NCBI GenBank assembly: GCA_001940705.1
Contig: MEHG01000003.1
Coordinates: forward strand, 1-59,926
Source: Candidatus Thorarchaeota archaeon AB_25
Lineage (GTDB): Archaea; Asgardarchaeota; Thorarchaeia; Thorarchaeales; Thorarchaeaceae
Length of the DNA stretch: 59,926 nt
Reading direction: 5' to 3'
The notes below the pieces were generated by a model. That model did not search any database and was not told where the DNA came from. It saw only the letters and a program-made list of their open reading frames with translations. This document shows, piece after piece, positions 41,179-49,076 of the stretch (the stretch's first letter is position 1; the number at the start of each line of letters is the position of its first letter). The translations under genes were made by a program, and so were the position numbers.

Positions 41179-41194
41179 GTATTATTCGTAATAC
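41179..41194. repeat. GTATTAC-family palindrome, copy 8
   Basis: GTATTATTCGTAATAC in the 32-bp gap between convergent atpD and nac stops. Confidence 0.5.
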
Positions 41195-41203
41195 AATATA
41201 CCA

Positions 41204-41596
41204 CTAACGTCTTAGTTTGAGAATAGCAGCTGCTAGGTCTCCCCCAGTTTCTTCCAGAGCCTGTTTTGCCACTTGGATATCAACACCTGTTTGGCTGGCA
41301 ACCAATGCTGCATCTTCCATTGGTATCTCAATCTTCTTTTCAACCTCAACTTCTGGAGTTTCTTCGGATTTACTTTCAACACTTCCAGATAATCCTCGTT
41401 CGTTCTTGGTTCCAACTACTTGGTACGACTCACTACCTGCCTGTTTAATCATAGTGAGCTGAACATTAGAGATGATCCATTCTTTATCGGCGAAGCGGAT
41501 TATCACCTCTTTCACCCCGTCAATCTCTTTCTGTTCAATACCCATTTTCTTCATCATTCGTGCCATTTGTTTAGGTGACATTCCTCTGAATCCCAT
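41204..41596 (-). CDS. nac: Nascent polypeptide-associated complex protein (alpha-NAC)
   Basis: About 130 residues from the ATG at 41594-41596. MSPKQMARMMKKMGIEQKEI and the NAC beta domain VIIRFADKEWIISN...VQLTM are diagnostic. A C-terminal UBA domain (EDAALVASQTGVDIQVAKQA ... GGDLAAAILKL) closes the protein. It binds nascent chains at the ribosome exit. The acidic linker (about 72-90) is longer than usual. It sits between atpD and taw2 on the minus strand with 27 bp to the previous stop. Confidence 0.94.
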   Translation of the reverse strand: MGFRGMSPKQMARMMKKMGIEQKEIDGVKEVIIRFADKEWIISNVQLTMIKQAGSESYQVVGTKNERGLSGSVESKSEETPEVEVEKKIEIPMEDAALVASQTGVDIQVAKQALEETGGDLAAAILKLRR

Positions 41597-41685
41597 AGGA
41601 TCAATCTCCAGTTTCTTGTTCCAAAAGTGTAGGTAGTAACCTTCACTTGTATCATACACCGCTGGTTTTGGAATAGATAAAACGA

Positions 41686-42516
41686 TTACGCTTCGGATAT
41701 TGCAGCAATGTCAAACACGTAATGTCCCATACCAGGTGAATAGTTCTTGACATGATGCACACTAGTTATAGAAGAATATCCATAGTTTCTACATACCTGT
41801 TCTATCTTTGCTATGATATCAGTCAGCTTAGACTCAGGGACATTCATGTGCATATGGATAAACCCTCCATCCTCTACTATGGTTTCTAGAGCAAATGGAA
41901 GATACTCAATTGTGTTATGCAAATATCCCATAACAACCCTACTGGCTGTTCTTTTTGGATGAACCTCACGACAATCCCCCAATAGTGCAATCACTCTATC
42001 CTCCATCTCATTCAATTTGATATTTTCAAGTAAGAACTGGTACGCTTCAGGGTTGATCTCTATCGCTGTGACCTCTACCTTAGCACTTTTCGCAATATGA
42101 AGTGCAAATTGACCAACACATGAAAACATATCCACTACTACTTCGTCATCTTTGACAAGTTTAGACAAACGGCTACGTTCTTTTCTATTCCCCCCTGAGA
42201 AAGTCAAACAAAGTGGATCCAGACGAAATTCAACTCCACCTTCGATATGTGTAGTAACTGTATTACCATCTCCAGCAACCAATTCGTATGAGGGTAATCT
42301 TGTAGTTCCTTCTGTGGGTCCAGTTCTCACAGCTACTGACATTATACGTTTATCATATTCCAAGGTCTTTTCACCAATAAGTGGGGCATATCGCATTGTT
42401 TCAAAATCTAGATGTACTAGGGCAACATGTCCTACGAGATGAAAACCTGAAGGTAATATGAAATCATTAGAAACTATACCACTTAACTCGCTTCTAAGGA
42501 AATCCCTGTACCTCAT
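41686..42516 (-). CDS. taw2: tRNA(Phe) wybutosine-type aminocarboxypropyltransferase (Taw2-like)
   Basis: 276 residues, Trm5/TYW2 family of class I Rossmann methyltransferase-fold enzymes. AdoMet motif VVVDMFSCVGQFALHIA near 127-143, AIEINPEAYQFLLENIKLN near 152-170, and the motif RVVMGYLHNTIEYLPFAL. The MGYLxxT form at this place is that of Taw2/TYW2, whereas Trm5 has NLP; the product would be the 3-amino-3-carboxypropyl step on demethylwyosine at position 37 of tRNA-Phe. The CVG for usual AGVG is a small deviation. Trm5 remains an alternative. Confidence 0.8.
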   Translation of the reverse strand: MRYRDFLRSELSGIVSNDFILPSGFHLVGHVALVHLDFETMRYAPLIGEKTLEYDKRIMSVAVRTGPTEGTTRLPSYELVAGDGNTVTTHIEGGVEFRLDPLCLTFSGGNRKERSRLSKLVKDDEVVVDMFSCVGQFALHIAKSAKVEVTAIEINPEAYQFLLENIKLNEMEDRVIALLGDCREVHPKRTASRVVMGYLHNTIEYLPFALETIVEDGGFIHMHMNVPESKLTDIIAKIEQVCRNYGYSSITSVHHVKNYSPGMGHYVFDIAAISEA

Positions 42517-42542
42517 TGCAGTTCACAAATTGCCAGACTTGT

Positions 42543-43745
42543 CTAGAAGTATATGTTAGCAGGAGCACGGTCTCCCAATCCTCGCTCTTGGACCTTGGAG
42601 ATAGCTTTTCTAAAATCATCATGAGTGACGCACGTTCTATTATCACGGATTGCAAACATACCTGCTTCAGTACACATTGTCTTAATATCTGCACCAGTCC
42701 TACCCTGAGTCGCAGACAGCAGCTGATTGAAATCAACAGCAGAGTCTATGTTCATTCCACGAATGTGAATCTTGAAAATCTCTTTTCTACTTATATCATC
42801 TGGCAATGGGAATTCAATAATTCGATCAAAACGACCTGGTCTTAGAAGTGCTGGATCTAAAATATCTGGACGATTTGTCGCACCTAGGACTGCCACTTGT
42901 CCACGGGTTTCAAAACCATCTAGTTCACTCAAAAGTTGCATTAACGTACGCTGAACCTCTCTATCACCTGAGGTAGCAATGTCAAGCCTGTGGGATCCAA
43001 CTGCGTCAAGTTCATCAACAAAGATGATTGCAGGTGCCTTCTCTTTTGCGAGCATGAAAATTTCCCTAACGAGTCGAGCCCCCTCACCTATGAATTTCTG
43101 AACAAGCTCTGAACCAATAACGCGTATGAAAGTGGCGTTTGTTTCATGAGCAACCGCTCGAGCGCTTAGAGTCTTACCAGTCCCTGGTTTTCCTGTGAGC
43201 AGCACTCCCTTAGGTGGTTCAATACCCACCTCTTCAAATAATTCGGGTTTCAGAAGTGGAAGTTCTACAGTTTCTCTAATCTCTCGAAGTACATCTTGGA
43301 GTCCTCCAATATCTTGGTATGATACATTGGGAGCCTCCTCGATTTCCATAGCCCGTATTATCGGATCACGAGATGGTGGAAGTTCTTGTGTGATTGCAAA
43401 TGATCTCTGATTAAGTGCCACCAGTGACCCAGGCTGAAGTTTGTCCTTGGGAATTGATGAGGCTATATGAACAACAAAATTCGGGCCTGTGGAACTCTTG
43501 ACTATTGCTCTCCCATCCTCGAGCATCTCAGTTATTGTAGCGGTAATTAGAGGTGATTGCCTAAGTTTCTCTAGTTCCGTCCTTAGAGTTTGAGTTTCTT
43601 TCTCAAGCCGACTGCGCTCAGCTTGGAGTATCTGTTTCTCTGTTTCCAAGGCCCTGAGTCTACGCTCTAGATGCCTTGTGTAGCTCTGTGAGTAGGCCGA
43701 ATCATCGACACCACCTTCGTCCTTTGCATCTGTAGTTCCTGGCAA
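42543..43745 (-). CDS. pan: Proteasome-activating nucleotidase PAN
   Basis: 400 residues, standard. N-terminal coiled coil (about 18-65, HLERRLRALETEKQILQAER), OB domain with the TITEMLEDGRAIVKSSTGPNF strand set, then AAA+ core: Walker A TGKPGTGKTLSARAVA near 183-198, Walker B AIIFVDELDAVG, and LRPGRFDRIIEFPLP. The C-terminus ends IYF, an HbYX motif that opens the 20S proteasome gate. It unfolds proteins for degradation. A K replaces the usual P in GPPGTGKT. Confidence 0.96.
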   Translation of the reverse strand: MPGTTDAKDEGGVDDSAYSQSYTRHLERRLRALETEKQILQAERSRLEKETQTLRTELEKLRQSPLITATITEMLEDGRAIVKSSTGPNFVVHIASSIPKDKLQPGSLVALNQRSFAITQELPPSRDPIIRAMEIEEAPNVSYQDIGGLQDVLREIRETVELPLLKPELFEEVGIEPPKGVLLTGKPGTGKTLSARAVAHETNATFIRVIGSELVQKFIGEGARLVREIFMLAKEKAPAIIFVDELDAVGSHRLDIATSGDREVQRTLMQLLSELDGFETRGQVAVLGATNRPDILDPALLRPGRFDRIIEFPLPDDISRKEIFKIHIRGMNIDSAVDFNQLLSATQGRTGADIKTMCTEAGMFAIRDNRTCVTHDDFRKAISKVQERGLGDRAPANIYF

Positions 43746-43917
43746 TGGATGGCACCTCAGGACTTCATCCGCTGAAATTGTTTTAAGGATTGCTTTGAGG
43801 GAGCCAATCTTGCATAACTATGCACTACTAACAAAACAACATCTCACCTGTAGATATGTCTAGTCGGTAATCTTTATCAACACACCCCGCTTCATTAACA
43901 ACCAGAGGGAATCTGCT

Positions 43918-44502
43918 GTGCCCAGTTGTGAATTATGTGGCAGAAATATGAAGGGTCGCGGCCGAAACGTGACAATTGAAGGAGCGTCAATGTCAGTCTG
44001 CCCCCAGTGTGCCGCTAAATTCGGTGGTCAATCTTCATCCTCCGAGTCTCGAACATCATCAGCTCCCCGAACACGTCCATCCTGGATTGGAGGTCCCGAA
44101 AAACCACCACCCGCCCAACCTAGGCGATCTTCTGCTCCTAGGCCTAAACCAAAACTCAGATCTGGTGTCTTGATTGATGAAATGGAATTGATAGAGGACT
44201 ATGCTAAAGCAATCCGTGCCGCCAGACAAAAGAAACATCTCTCTCAAGAAGAACTAGCCCAAAAGATTGGAGAACGAATCTCAACACTACAATCAATAGA
44301 ATCAGGTCGATTGAAACCAATAGGTAAAACCATACGAGGTCTTGAGAGAGAACTTGAGATTTCCCTCTTAGAACCTGTTGGAACAGCACCAATCAAGGCA
44401 AGCAAAGGAAAAAGTGGTACTGGTCCTACTCTCGGTGATAGAGTAGTTGTGAAGAGGAAGAAGTCACAGAAAGCGCGTCAGGAAGATACCCAAGCGAAGT
44501 GA
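43918..44502 (+). CDS. Multiprotein bridging factor 1 (MBF1), archaeal
   Basis: 194 residues from a GTG start. N-terminal zinc ribbon CELCGRNMKGRG ... CPQCAAKF, a Ser/Pro-rich linker (about 40-78), and a Cro/C1-type helix-turn-helix AIRAARQKKHLSQEELAQKI with ERISTLQSIESGRLKP. This order is that of archaeal MBF1, thought to link transcription and translation. The C-terminal tail is lysine-rich. It is divergent from pan and upstream of tfe. Confidence 0.92.
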   Translation: MPSCELCGRNMKGRGRNVTIEGASMSVCPQCAAKFGGQSSSSESRTSSAPRTRPSWIGGPEKPPPAQPRRSSAPRPKPKLRSGVLIDEMELIEDYAKAIRAARQKKHLSQEELAQKIGERISTLQSIESGRLKPIGKTIRGLERELEISLLEPVGTAPIKASKGKSGTGPTLGDRVVVKRKKSQKARQEDTQAK

Positions 44503-44505
44503 ATA

Positions 44506-44532
44506 TATAGTATCTGGACGTATAATACTATA
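44506..44532. promoter_or_regulatory. Inverted repeat between MBF1 and TFE genes
   Basis: TATAGTAT (44506-44513) and ATACTATA (44525-44532), perfect 8-bp arms with an 11-base spacer. Close to MBF1 3' end and upstream of tfe; it may be a TATA-containing control element. Confidence 0.4.
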
Positions 44533-44611
44533 GGTGTAAATTTCCGCTGCGGATGTCTTAGATAATTGGGTCAGTCGACTAGCCATATTACACACTTAGG
44601 TGATTATGTCA

Positions 44612-45133
44612 ATGGTTCACACGAATTTCAATCACGACCTCTTCCGACTTGTTGTTGAGGAAATTGCGGGTAAGGAAGGGGTAGATGTATCGACTGTCCT
44701 GGTCAATGCAGAAGAAACTACTGACGAAGAAATTGCCACCAAAACTGATCTCAAGCTGAATATTGTCCGAAGAATTCTCTACAAACTTCATGACAATCAT
44801 CTAGCATCATACCGACGAATCAGAGATGCAAACACTGGCTGGTTTCTGTATTACTGGAAGATAGACCCCAAAAAGGCACAAGCTTTAGTCAATAGAAAGA
44901 AGCGAATGGTGCTCAATCTCCTTGAACAGAGACTAGAGCATGAGAGTAACAATGACCTATATACCTGTGTCAACCGTGATTCATCTCCGGTACCCTTTGA
45001 GGAGGCCATGAATCTCTCTTTCCGCTGCCCTACATGCAATGGCCAACTAGAGTTCATAGATAATGCGCAAGCAATCTCATTCTTGAGAAAACGTGTTGAG
45101 GAGCTTAAAGCTGACCTAGAAGCATCGTCATAG
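44612..45133 (+). CDS. tfe: Transcription factor E, alpha subunit (TFE)
   Basis: About 173 residues. Winged helix near 15-85 (VVEEIAGKEGVDVSTVLVNA, ETTDEEIATKTDLKLNIVRR, YKLHDNHLASYRRIRDANTG) with GWFLYYWKID, then a zinc ribbon. It helps open the promoter with TFB. Start: AGGTGAT stands 7 bases before the ATG at 44612; a GTG at 44600 and an ATG at 44606 overlap or touch the site. Oddity: the ribbon reads YTCVNRDS ... FRCPTC, so the first knuckle has one cysteine instead of two. It is followed by DUF2110, its usual neighbour. Confidence 0.9.
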   Translation: MVHTNFNHDLFRLVVEEIAGKEGVDVSTVLVNAEETTDEEIATKTDLKLNIVRRILYKLHDNHLASYRRIRDANTGWFLYYWKIDPKKAQALVNRKKRMVLNLLEQRLEHESNNDLYTCVNRDSSPVPFEEAMNLSFRCPTCNGQLEFIDNAQAISFLRKRVEELKADLEASS

Positions 45134-45211
45134 AAAATTCTCTATTTTCAATCAATTCCTTCTTCAAAAGGTACTTAGCGCAACTCAAGGACATCAAGTC
45201 GAGGTTCTCAG

Positions 45212-45982
45212 TTGAAGACTGTTGTTCTGCTTCAGAAAGCATATGGTGCATATAGAGGTCGATTACTCGAAACAATCAGATCCGAAGTTTCAGAGATGGT
45301 AGCAGAACTCGATACTCAACTTACTAGCGTAGGTACTGACAAGAAGAATCACATCATCGTGAAAATCGATGGTGAGGATGAAGAATTTGTAGCAAACGCC
45401 CTTGCCAAGGAGTATGGTAGGTCTCTTCAATCAGACAATCTAGTCCCCAACAAAACATACCCTGGACAGCTCATAGATGTTGGAAAAGTTGGTTACGGCC
45501 TATATTCCGATATGGGGGTCACTGATTCCAAACGATTGGATGCATTAATCCCACTTCATCGACTCCGTGAACAGCTTGACTTACATGGTCCTCTAAGGAC
45601 AATCTCAGACGCTTTTGTTCTTGTAGACTACCTTCCTGTTGAAGTGAACATTACAAGCATCGATCTGTACAACAATCGAGTAGAAGCAGAATTCGACCAA
45701 TCCACACTAACACGTATTTCGGAATGGATGCAAGATGACCATGAAAGACTTCTTGTATTTGGCGCCAATCGAGGCCAAATAGAAAATTCACTGAAGAAAA
45801 CGAACCATAGAGAAGACATCTATGAGATAGAACAGTTAGGTAAGTTCGAGTTTTCACTTAGATGCAAAAGAAGCACACGCGCCTCAGGTATGATTGCTGC
45901 TATTGGTCCTAGACTCAGAGGTGTCCCAATGCATCTTTTCATACCAGAAGAACTTGAGGCGAAACAGAATGCCAAGACTTGA
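45212..45982 (+). CDS. DUF2110 family protein
   Basis: 256 residues from a TTG start. It matches the DUF2110 pattern commonly found after tfe in archaea: LVPNKTYPGQLIDVGKVGYG and GVTDSKRLDALIPLHRLREQ, then a region with GANRGQIENSLKKTNH. Function of the family is unknown; the constant company of TFE suggests a link to transcription or RNA. It overlaps the downstream S4-methyltransferase gene by 14 bp. Confidence 0.82.
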   Translation: MKTVVLLQKAYGAYRGRLLETIRSEVSEMVAELDTQLTSVGTDKKNHIIVKIDGEDEEFVANALAKEYGRSLQSDNLVPNKTYPGQLIDVGKVGYGLYSDMGVTDSKRLDALIPLHRLREQLDLHGPLRTISDAFVLVDYLPVEVNITSIDLYNNRVEAEFDQSTLTRISEWMQDDHERLLVFGANRGQIENSLKKTNHREDIYEIEQLGKFEFSLRCKRSTRASGMIAAIGPRLRGVPMHLFIPEELEAKQNAKT

Positions 45983-46646
45983 TGTGTGGCTTGTAGAAAC
46001 AGGGCAATTTTCATCACGCCAAACTGCAAAACGGGCTATCAAGGATGGTTTCGTTATTGTCAACGGACGAAAATGTAAGCCATCAACTCAAGTTTCTGAA
46101 AAAGATACAATCGAGCTGTTGAGTACCGAAGCTGATGTTCCCCAAGGTTATCAGAAGCTGAAAGAACTTGATGAGCGACTTCAAGGCAAACTAATCTGTG
46201 ACGCATGTACAGCTCTTGACATTGGTAGCTCCGCAGGTGGATTTCTGATATATTTGGCTGAAAAGGGTGTGACTGTTGTAGGAATTGAGGTTTCTAAGAG
46301 ATTTACTGAAGAGCTACACACCATTGTAGAGAAATATTCTCAAACTTCAGTAATTTTTGCTGATGCCTTCGACATGGACCCAAACATCGTCACCACTAAT
46401 GGACAGCTTGATCTTCTCTTGGTTGATGTTACAACTGAGCCCGAAGGCACATTGAAACTGATTGAGAAATTCACACCTCTACTCAAAAAAGAAGGACGCA
46501 TGCTTGCAGCTTTCAAATCGAACCATAAATCCGATACATTGACATCCTTCAAGGACGCCATCTCTCAACTCGGTTATGAACAATTACAGGTGATAATTCT
46601 GGACGAAACACGTCAGGAAATTCATATCACTGCAATCTACACGTAA
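45969..46646 (+). CDS. S4-domain FtsJ-like RNA methyltransferase (TlyA-like)
   Basis: 225 residues. N-terminal S4 RNA-binding domain (MPRLDVWLVETGQFSSRQTA then IKDGFVIVNGRKCKPSTQVS) followed by a Rossmann methyltransferase ALDIGSSAGGFLIYLAEKG near 80-98 and LDLLLVDVTTEPEG. This order is that of TlyA, a 2'-O-ribose rRNA methyltransferase. It starts inside the end of the DUF2110 gene; tfe, DUF2110 and this gene are one unit. The K-D-K-E tetrad of ribose methyltransferases is only partly visible, so the activity is probable, not certain. Confidence 0.82.
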   Translation: MPRLDVWLVETGQFSSRQTAKRAIKDGFVIVNGRKCKPSTQVSEKDTIELLSTEADVPQGYQKLKELDERLQGKLICDACTALDIGSSAGGFLIYLAEKGVTVVGIEVSKRFTEELHTIVEKYSQTSVIFADAFDMDPNIVTTNGQLDLLLVDVTTEPEGTLKLIEKFTPLLKKEGRMLAAFKSNHKSDTLTSFKDAISQLGYEQLQVIILDETRQEIHITAIYT

Positions 46647-46683
46647 GCAACTTTTTATTGGGACAACAAATCCAACTCTTTCA

Positions 46684-46790
46684 GGGGCGGTAGTCTAGCC
46701 CGGCTATGATGTCTCGCTTACACCGAGAACTGTATTGAGTTTCATACTTGGTACGCTCGAGGGTCGCTGGTTCAAATCCGGCCCGCCCCA
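46684..46790 (+). tRNA. tRNA-Val (TAC) with variable-loop intron (46730-46761)
   Basis: Exons 46684-46729 and 46762-46790 join to 75 nt: acceptor GGGGCGG/CCGCCCC, anticodon stem TCTCG/CGAGA with loop CTTACAC (anticodon TAC), variable AGGTC, T arm GCTGG-TTCAAAT-CCGGC; CCA encoded. The 32-base intron lies in the variable loop. Bulge-helix-bulge: central helix CGAG/CTCG, bulges AA^C and AG^G, inner 10-bp stem with G-T pairs. A cut at the usual 37/38 place would leave a poorer stem and a variable loop of three bases. Confidence 0.9.
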
Positions 46791-46908
46791 CCACTTCTCA
46801 CGGCGTGTCACTTCCACACCAAAGAGTTGAAGAGTCGGCATGCCGCAAAGAAACAACGCGGTGAGCTCCTCCAGAAAAAGTGGATAGTCGCTTGCCTGAC
46901 CGAGCATT

Positions 46909-47024
46909 GCGGGAGTAGCCAAGCCAGGTCAAAGGCGGCGGACTTAAGATCGTAACAAACTATGGGGTCACGATAAGTTATCCGCTCTCGTAGGAGTTCG
47001 TGGGTTCGAACCCCACCTCCCGCA
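46909..47024 (+). tRNA. tRNA-Leu (TAA) with canonical 37/38 intron (46949-46979)
   Basis: Exons 46909-46948 and 46980-47024 form an 85-nt class II tRNA: acceptor GCGGGAG/CTCCCGC, anticodon stem GCGGA/TCCGC, loop CTTAAGA (anticodon TAA), long variable arm, T arm GTGGG-TTCGAAC-CCCAC, CCA encoded. The 31-base intron is at 37/38 with central helix CTTA/TAAG and bulges AG^A and TT^A. Confidence 0.95.
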
Positions 47025-47084
47025 CCATATGTTTTGACACATATCCCAACTTCTAAAACCAACCCTAAAGCGAGGACAGTTACA

Positions 47085-47648
47085 ATGCCTATTCAGACCC
47101 TACTCACTTCAGCAGGATTAGTCCTACTGATGGAGCTAGGTGACAAGACGATGCTCACTACAATGTGCCTCAGTGCACAATACAGACGACCTAGGCTAGT
47201 ACTCCTCGCTACAATGCTTGCCTTAGCTACTTCATCTGCTGTCGCAGTGATCATCGGTTATGTCCTCTCTACTACACTCCCCATTGAAATCATAAGCCAC
47301 GTATCTGGAATTCTGTTCATTGGTCTAGGAATCTACACACTTGCCAGAGCAAACTCCGAGGTACCTGATACATGTGATAACCCTGGCACTTTGTTTGGGA
47401 TGTTTTCGCTTGTTCTACTGTCAGAACTCGGTGACAAAAGCCAGATCACAATCCTTGCTCTGGCTGCTCAGTCCACATTTGCAATTATGGTATTCATAGG
47501 ATCCCTCATAGGATTCCTCATAGTAAATTCACTTGGTGCATTGGCCGGAGACCGCGTAGCAGCACGGATTCCACTCAAAATTGTGAAGAAAGTAGTTGGG
47601 GTAGTTTTCGTATTATTTGGCGTGCTCATTGTTTTAGGCATCCTCTAG
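47085..47648 (+). CDS. TMEM165/GDT1 (UPF0016) family cation transporter
   Basis: About 187 residues with six transmembrane segments in two homologous halves, each opening with the family's E-x-G-D-K-(T/S) motif: LLMELGDKTML and VLLSELGDKSQI. Members move Mn2+ or Ca2+ across membranes. Start ATG at 47085; an upstream in-frame ATG at 47034 overlaps the tRNA region and adds a polar tail. It follows tRNA-Leu. Confidence 0.88.
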   Translation: MPIQTLLTSAGLVLLMELGDKTMLTTMCLSAQYRRPRLVLLATMLALATSSAVAVIIGYVLSTTLPIEIISHVSGILFIGLGIYTLARANSEVPDTCDNPGTLFGMFSLVLLSELGDKSQITILALAAQSTFAIMVFIGSLIGFLIVNSLGALAGDRVAARIPLKIVKKVVGVVFVLFGVLIVLGIL

Positions 47649-47660
47649 ACATCACAGTTT

Positions 47661-49076
47661 ATGATGACGAAGCCTTTTATGAGCCATCTGCCCTCGTTGA
47701 GTTCGAACTCGAAGGTGAGGATACCATTGAGTCTTGATAATTCTGGTTATAGTGGTCTGGTTCTGGAAAAGCTCTCCAGTTCCAACATCAAAGTTGGAGA
47801 TACACTTAGTATCAAGAAGGATGACGAAGAGTATGTTGGAGTGCTAATGCCTCGGAGTCAAGTTGGCAGTGATCAGTTTCATGTTATTATCAAGCTTGAA
47901 AGTGGCTATAATATTGGCATAAAGTTAGACCAAGGTTCAGAGGTTAACAGAATCAAAGCTGGAAAGAAGAAACGAACAACACCAGCCGAAAAGGAACCCG
48001 ATGTCAAGGGTCTACCTACAGCTTCAATTCTGAGCACAGGTGGCACCATTGCTAGCAAAGTCGATTATCGCACCGGAGCTGTAAATCCTGCTCTGTCAGC
48101 ACAAGATCTCTATGATACTGTTCCAGAACTACGAAATTACTCCAAAGTCAATGCTAAGGTCATTATGAGTGTACTCTCTGAGAATATTCGACCCTCTGAT
48201 TGGACCAAGATTGCTCACAGTGTCGCTTCTGAAATAAAGGAAGGGGCTGATGGAGTTGTGATAGCACACGGAACAGATACACTTGGATTCACTTCCGCAG
48301 CACTATCCTTCGCGCTTCAAAACCTTCCAGTTCCCGTTGTTCTAGTTGGATCACAGAGGTCATCAGACCGTCCATCTTCAGATGCTGCAATGAATCTGAT
48401 TGGTGCGATTACTTTGGCTACAAAAGCTGATGCTGCTGAGGTCTTTATTTTGATGCATGCAGAAACTGGGGATAGCTATCTTCATGCTCATCGTGGAACA
48501 CGTGCTCGAAAACTACATTCAAGCCGTCGTGATGCTTTCCAGTCAGTCAATGATTATCCAATATTTAGTGTGACTGGAGAAGAAGTGAAAGAACTTCGCG
48601 TTCCACTATTACGGAGAAACAAGGAACGAAAACTTACTCTAAAACCCAAATTCGAAGAGAAAGTAGCTTTAGTAAAGACAAATCCTGGAATTGAAGCATT
48701 AACAATCGACCATTTAGTAGAAACCGGATACAGGGGAATTGTGATTGAAGGAACTGGTCTGGGACATGCTCCTGATCGTCTTCAACCATCAATCAAAAAG
48801 GCCATTGACGCAGGAATTGTTGTTGCTATGACCACTCAATGTTTGTTTGGACGTGTAGACATGAACGTCTATCGTTCAGGGGTCGAGCTTCTTGACATTG
48901 GAGTTATTCCATGTGAGGATATGATACCCGAAACAGCTCTGGTCAAACTCATGTGGGTATTAGCCAATACCAAAGACCAAGAAACAGCGAAAGAACTCCT
49001 AACAAAACCTCTTGCAGGCGAGATTGATATGCGCAGTGAGGAATCTGAGTATGTCAAAGGCCTTGGAGGGGACTGA
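47661..49076 (+). CDS. gatD: Glutamyl-tRNA(Gln) amidotransferase subunit D
   Basis: 471 residues. N-terminal GatD beta domain (GYSGLVLEKLSSSNIKVGDT), then an L-asparaginase-like domain ILSTGGTIASKVDYRTGAVN near 126-146, AHGTDTLGFTSAAL, VLVGSQRSSDRPSSDAAMNL and EGTGLGHAP. It releases ammonia from glutamine or asparagine for GatE, which amidates Glu-tRNA(Gln). Overlaps gatE by 26 bp. The GatDE route is archaeal. Confidence 0.96.
   Translation: MMTKPFMSHLPSLSSNSKVRIPLSLDNSGYSGLVLEKLSSSNIKVGDTLSIKKDDEEYVGVLMPRSQVGSDQFHVIIKLESGYNIGIKLDQGSEVNRIKAGKKKRTTPAEKEPDVKGLPTASILSTGGTIASKVDYRTGAVNPALSAQDLYDTVPELRNYSKVNAKVIMSVLSENIRPSDWTKIAHSVASEIKEGADGVVIAHGTDTLGFTSAALSFALQNLPVPVVLVGSQRSSDRPSSDAAMNLIGAITLATKADAAEVFILMHAETGDSYLHAHRGTRARKLHSSRRDAFQSVNDYPIFSVTGEEVKELRVPLLRRNKERKLTLKPKFEEKVALVKTNPGIEALTIDHLVETGYRGIVIEGTGLGHAPDRLQPSIKKAIDAGIVVAMTTQCLFGRVDMNVYRSGVELLDIGVIPCEDMIPETALVKLMWVLANTKDQETAKELLTKPLAGEIDMRSEESEYVKGLGGD

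Noticed and set aside
46720-46760. tRNA-Val intron at the usual 37/38 position
   Set aside because: It would give a weaker anticodon stem and a 3-base variable loop, and it does not fit the bulge-helix-bulge; the variable-loop placement does.
48492-48505. GGAACACGTGCTC as fifth copy of the 12-bp palindrome
   Set aside because: It breaks the palindrome at one base and lies inside gatD coding.
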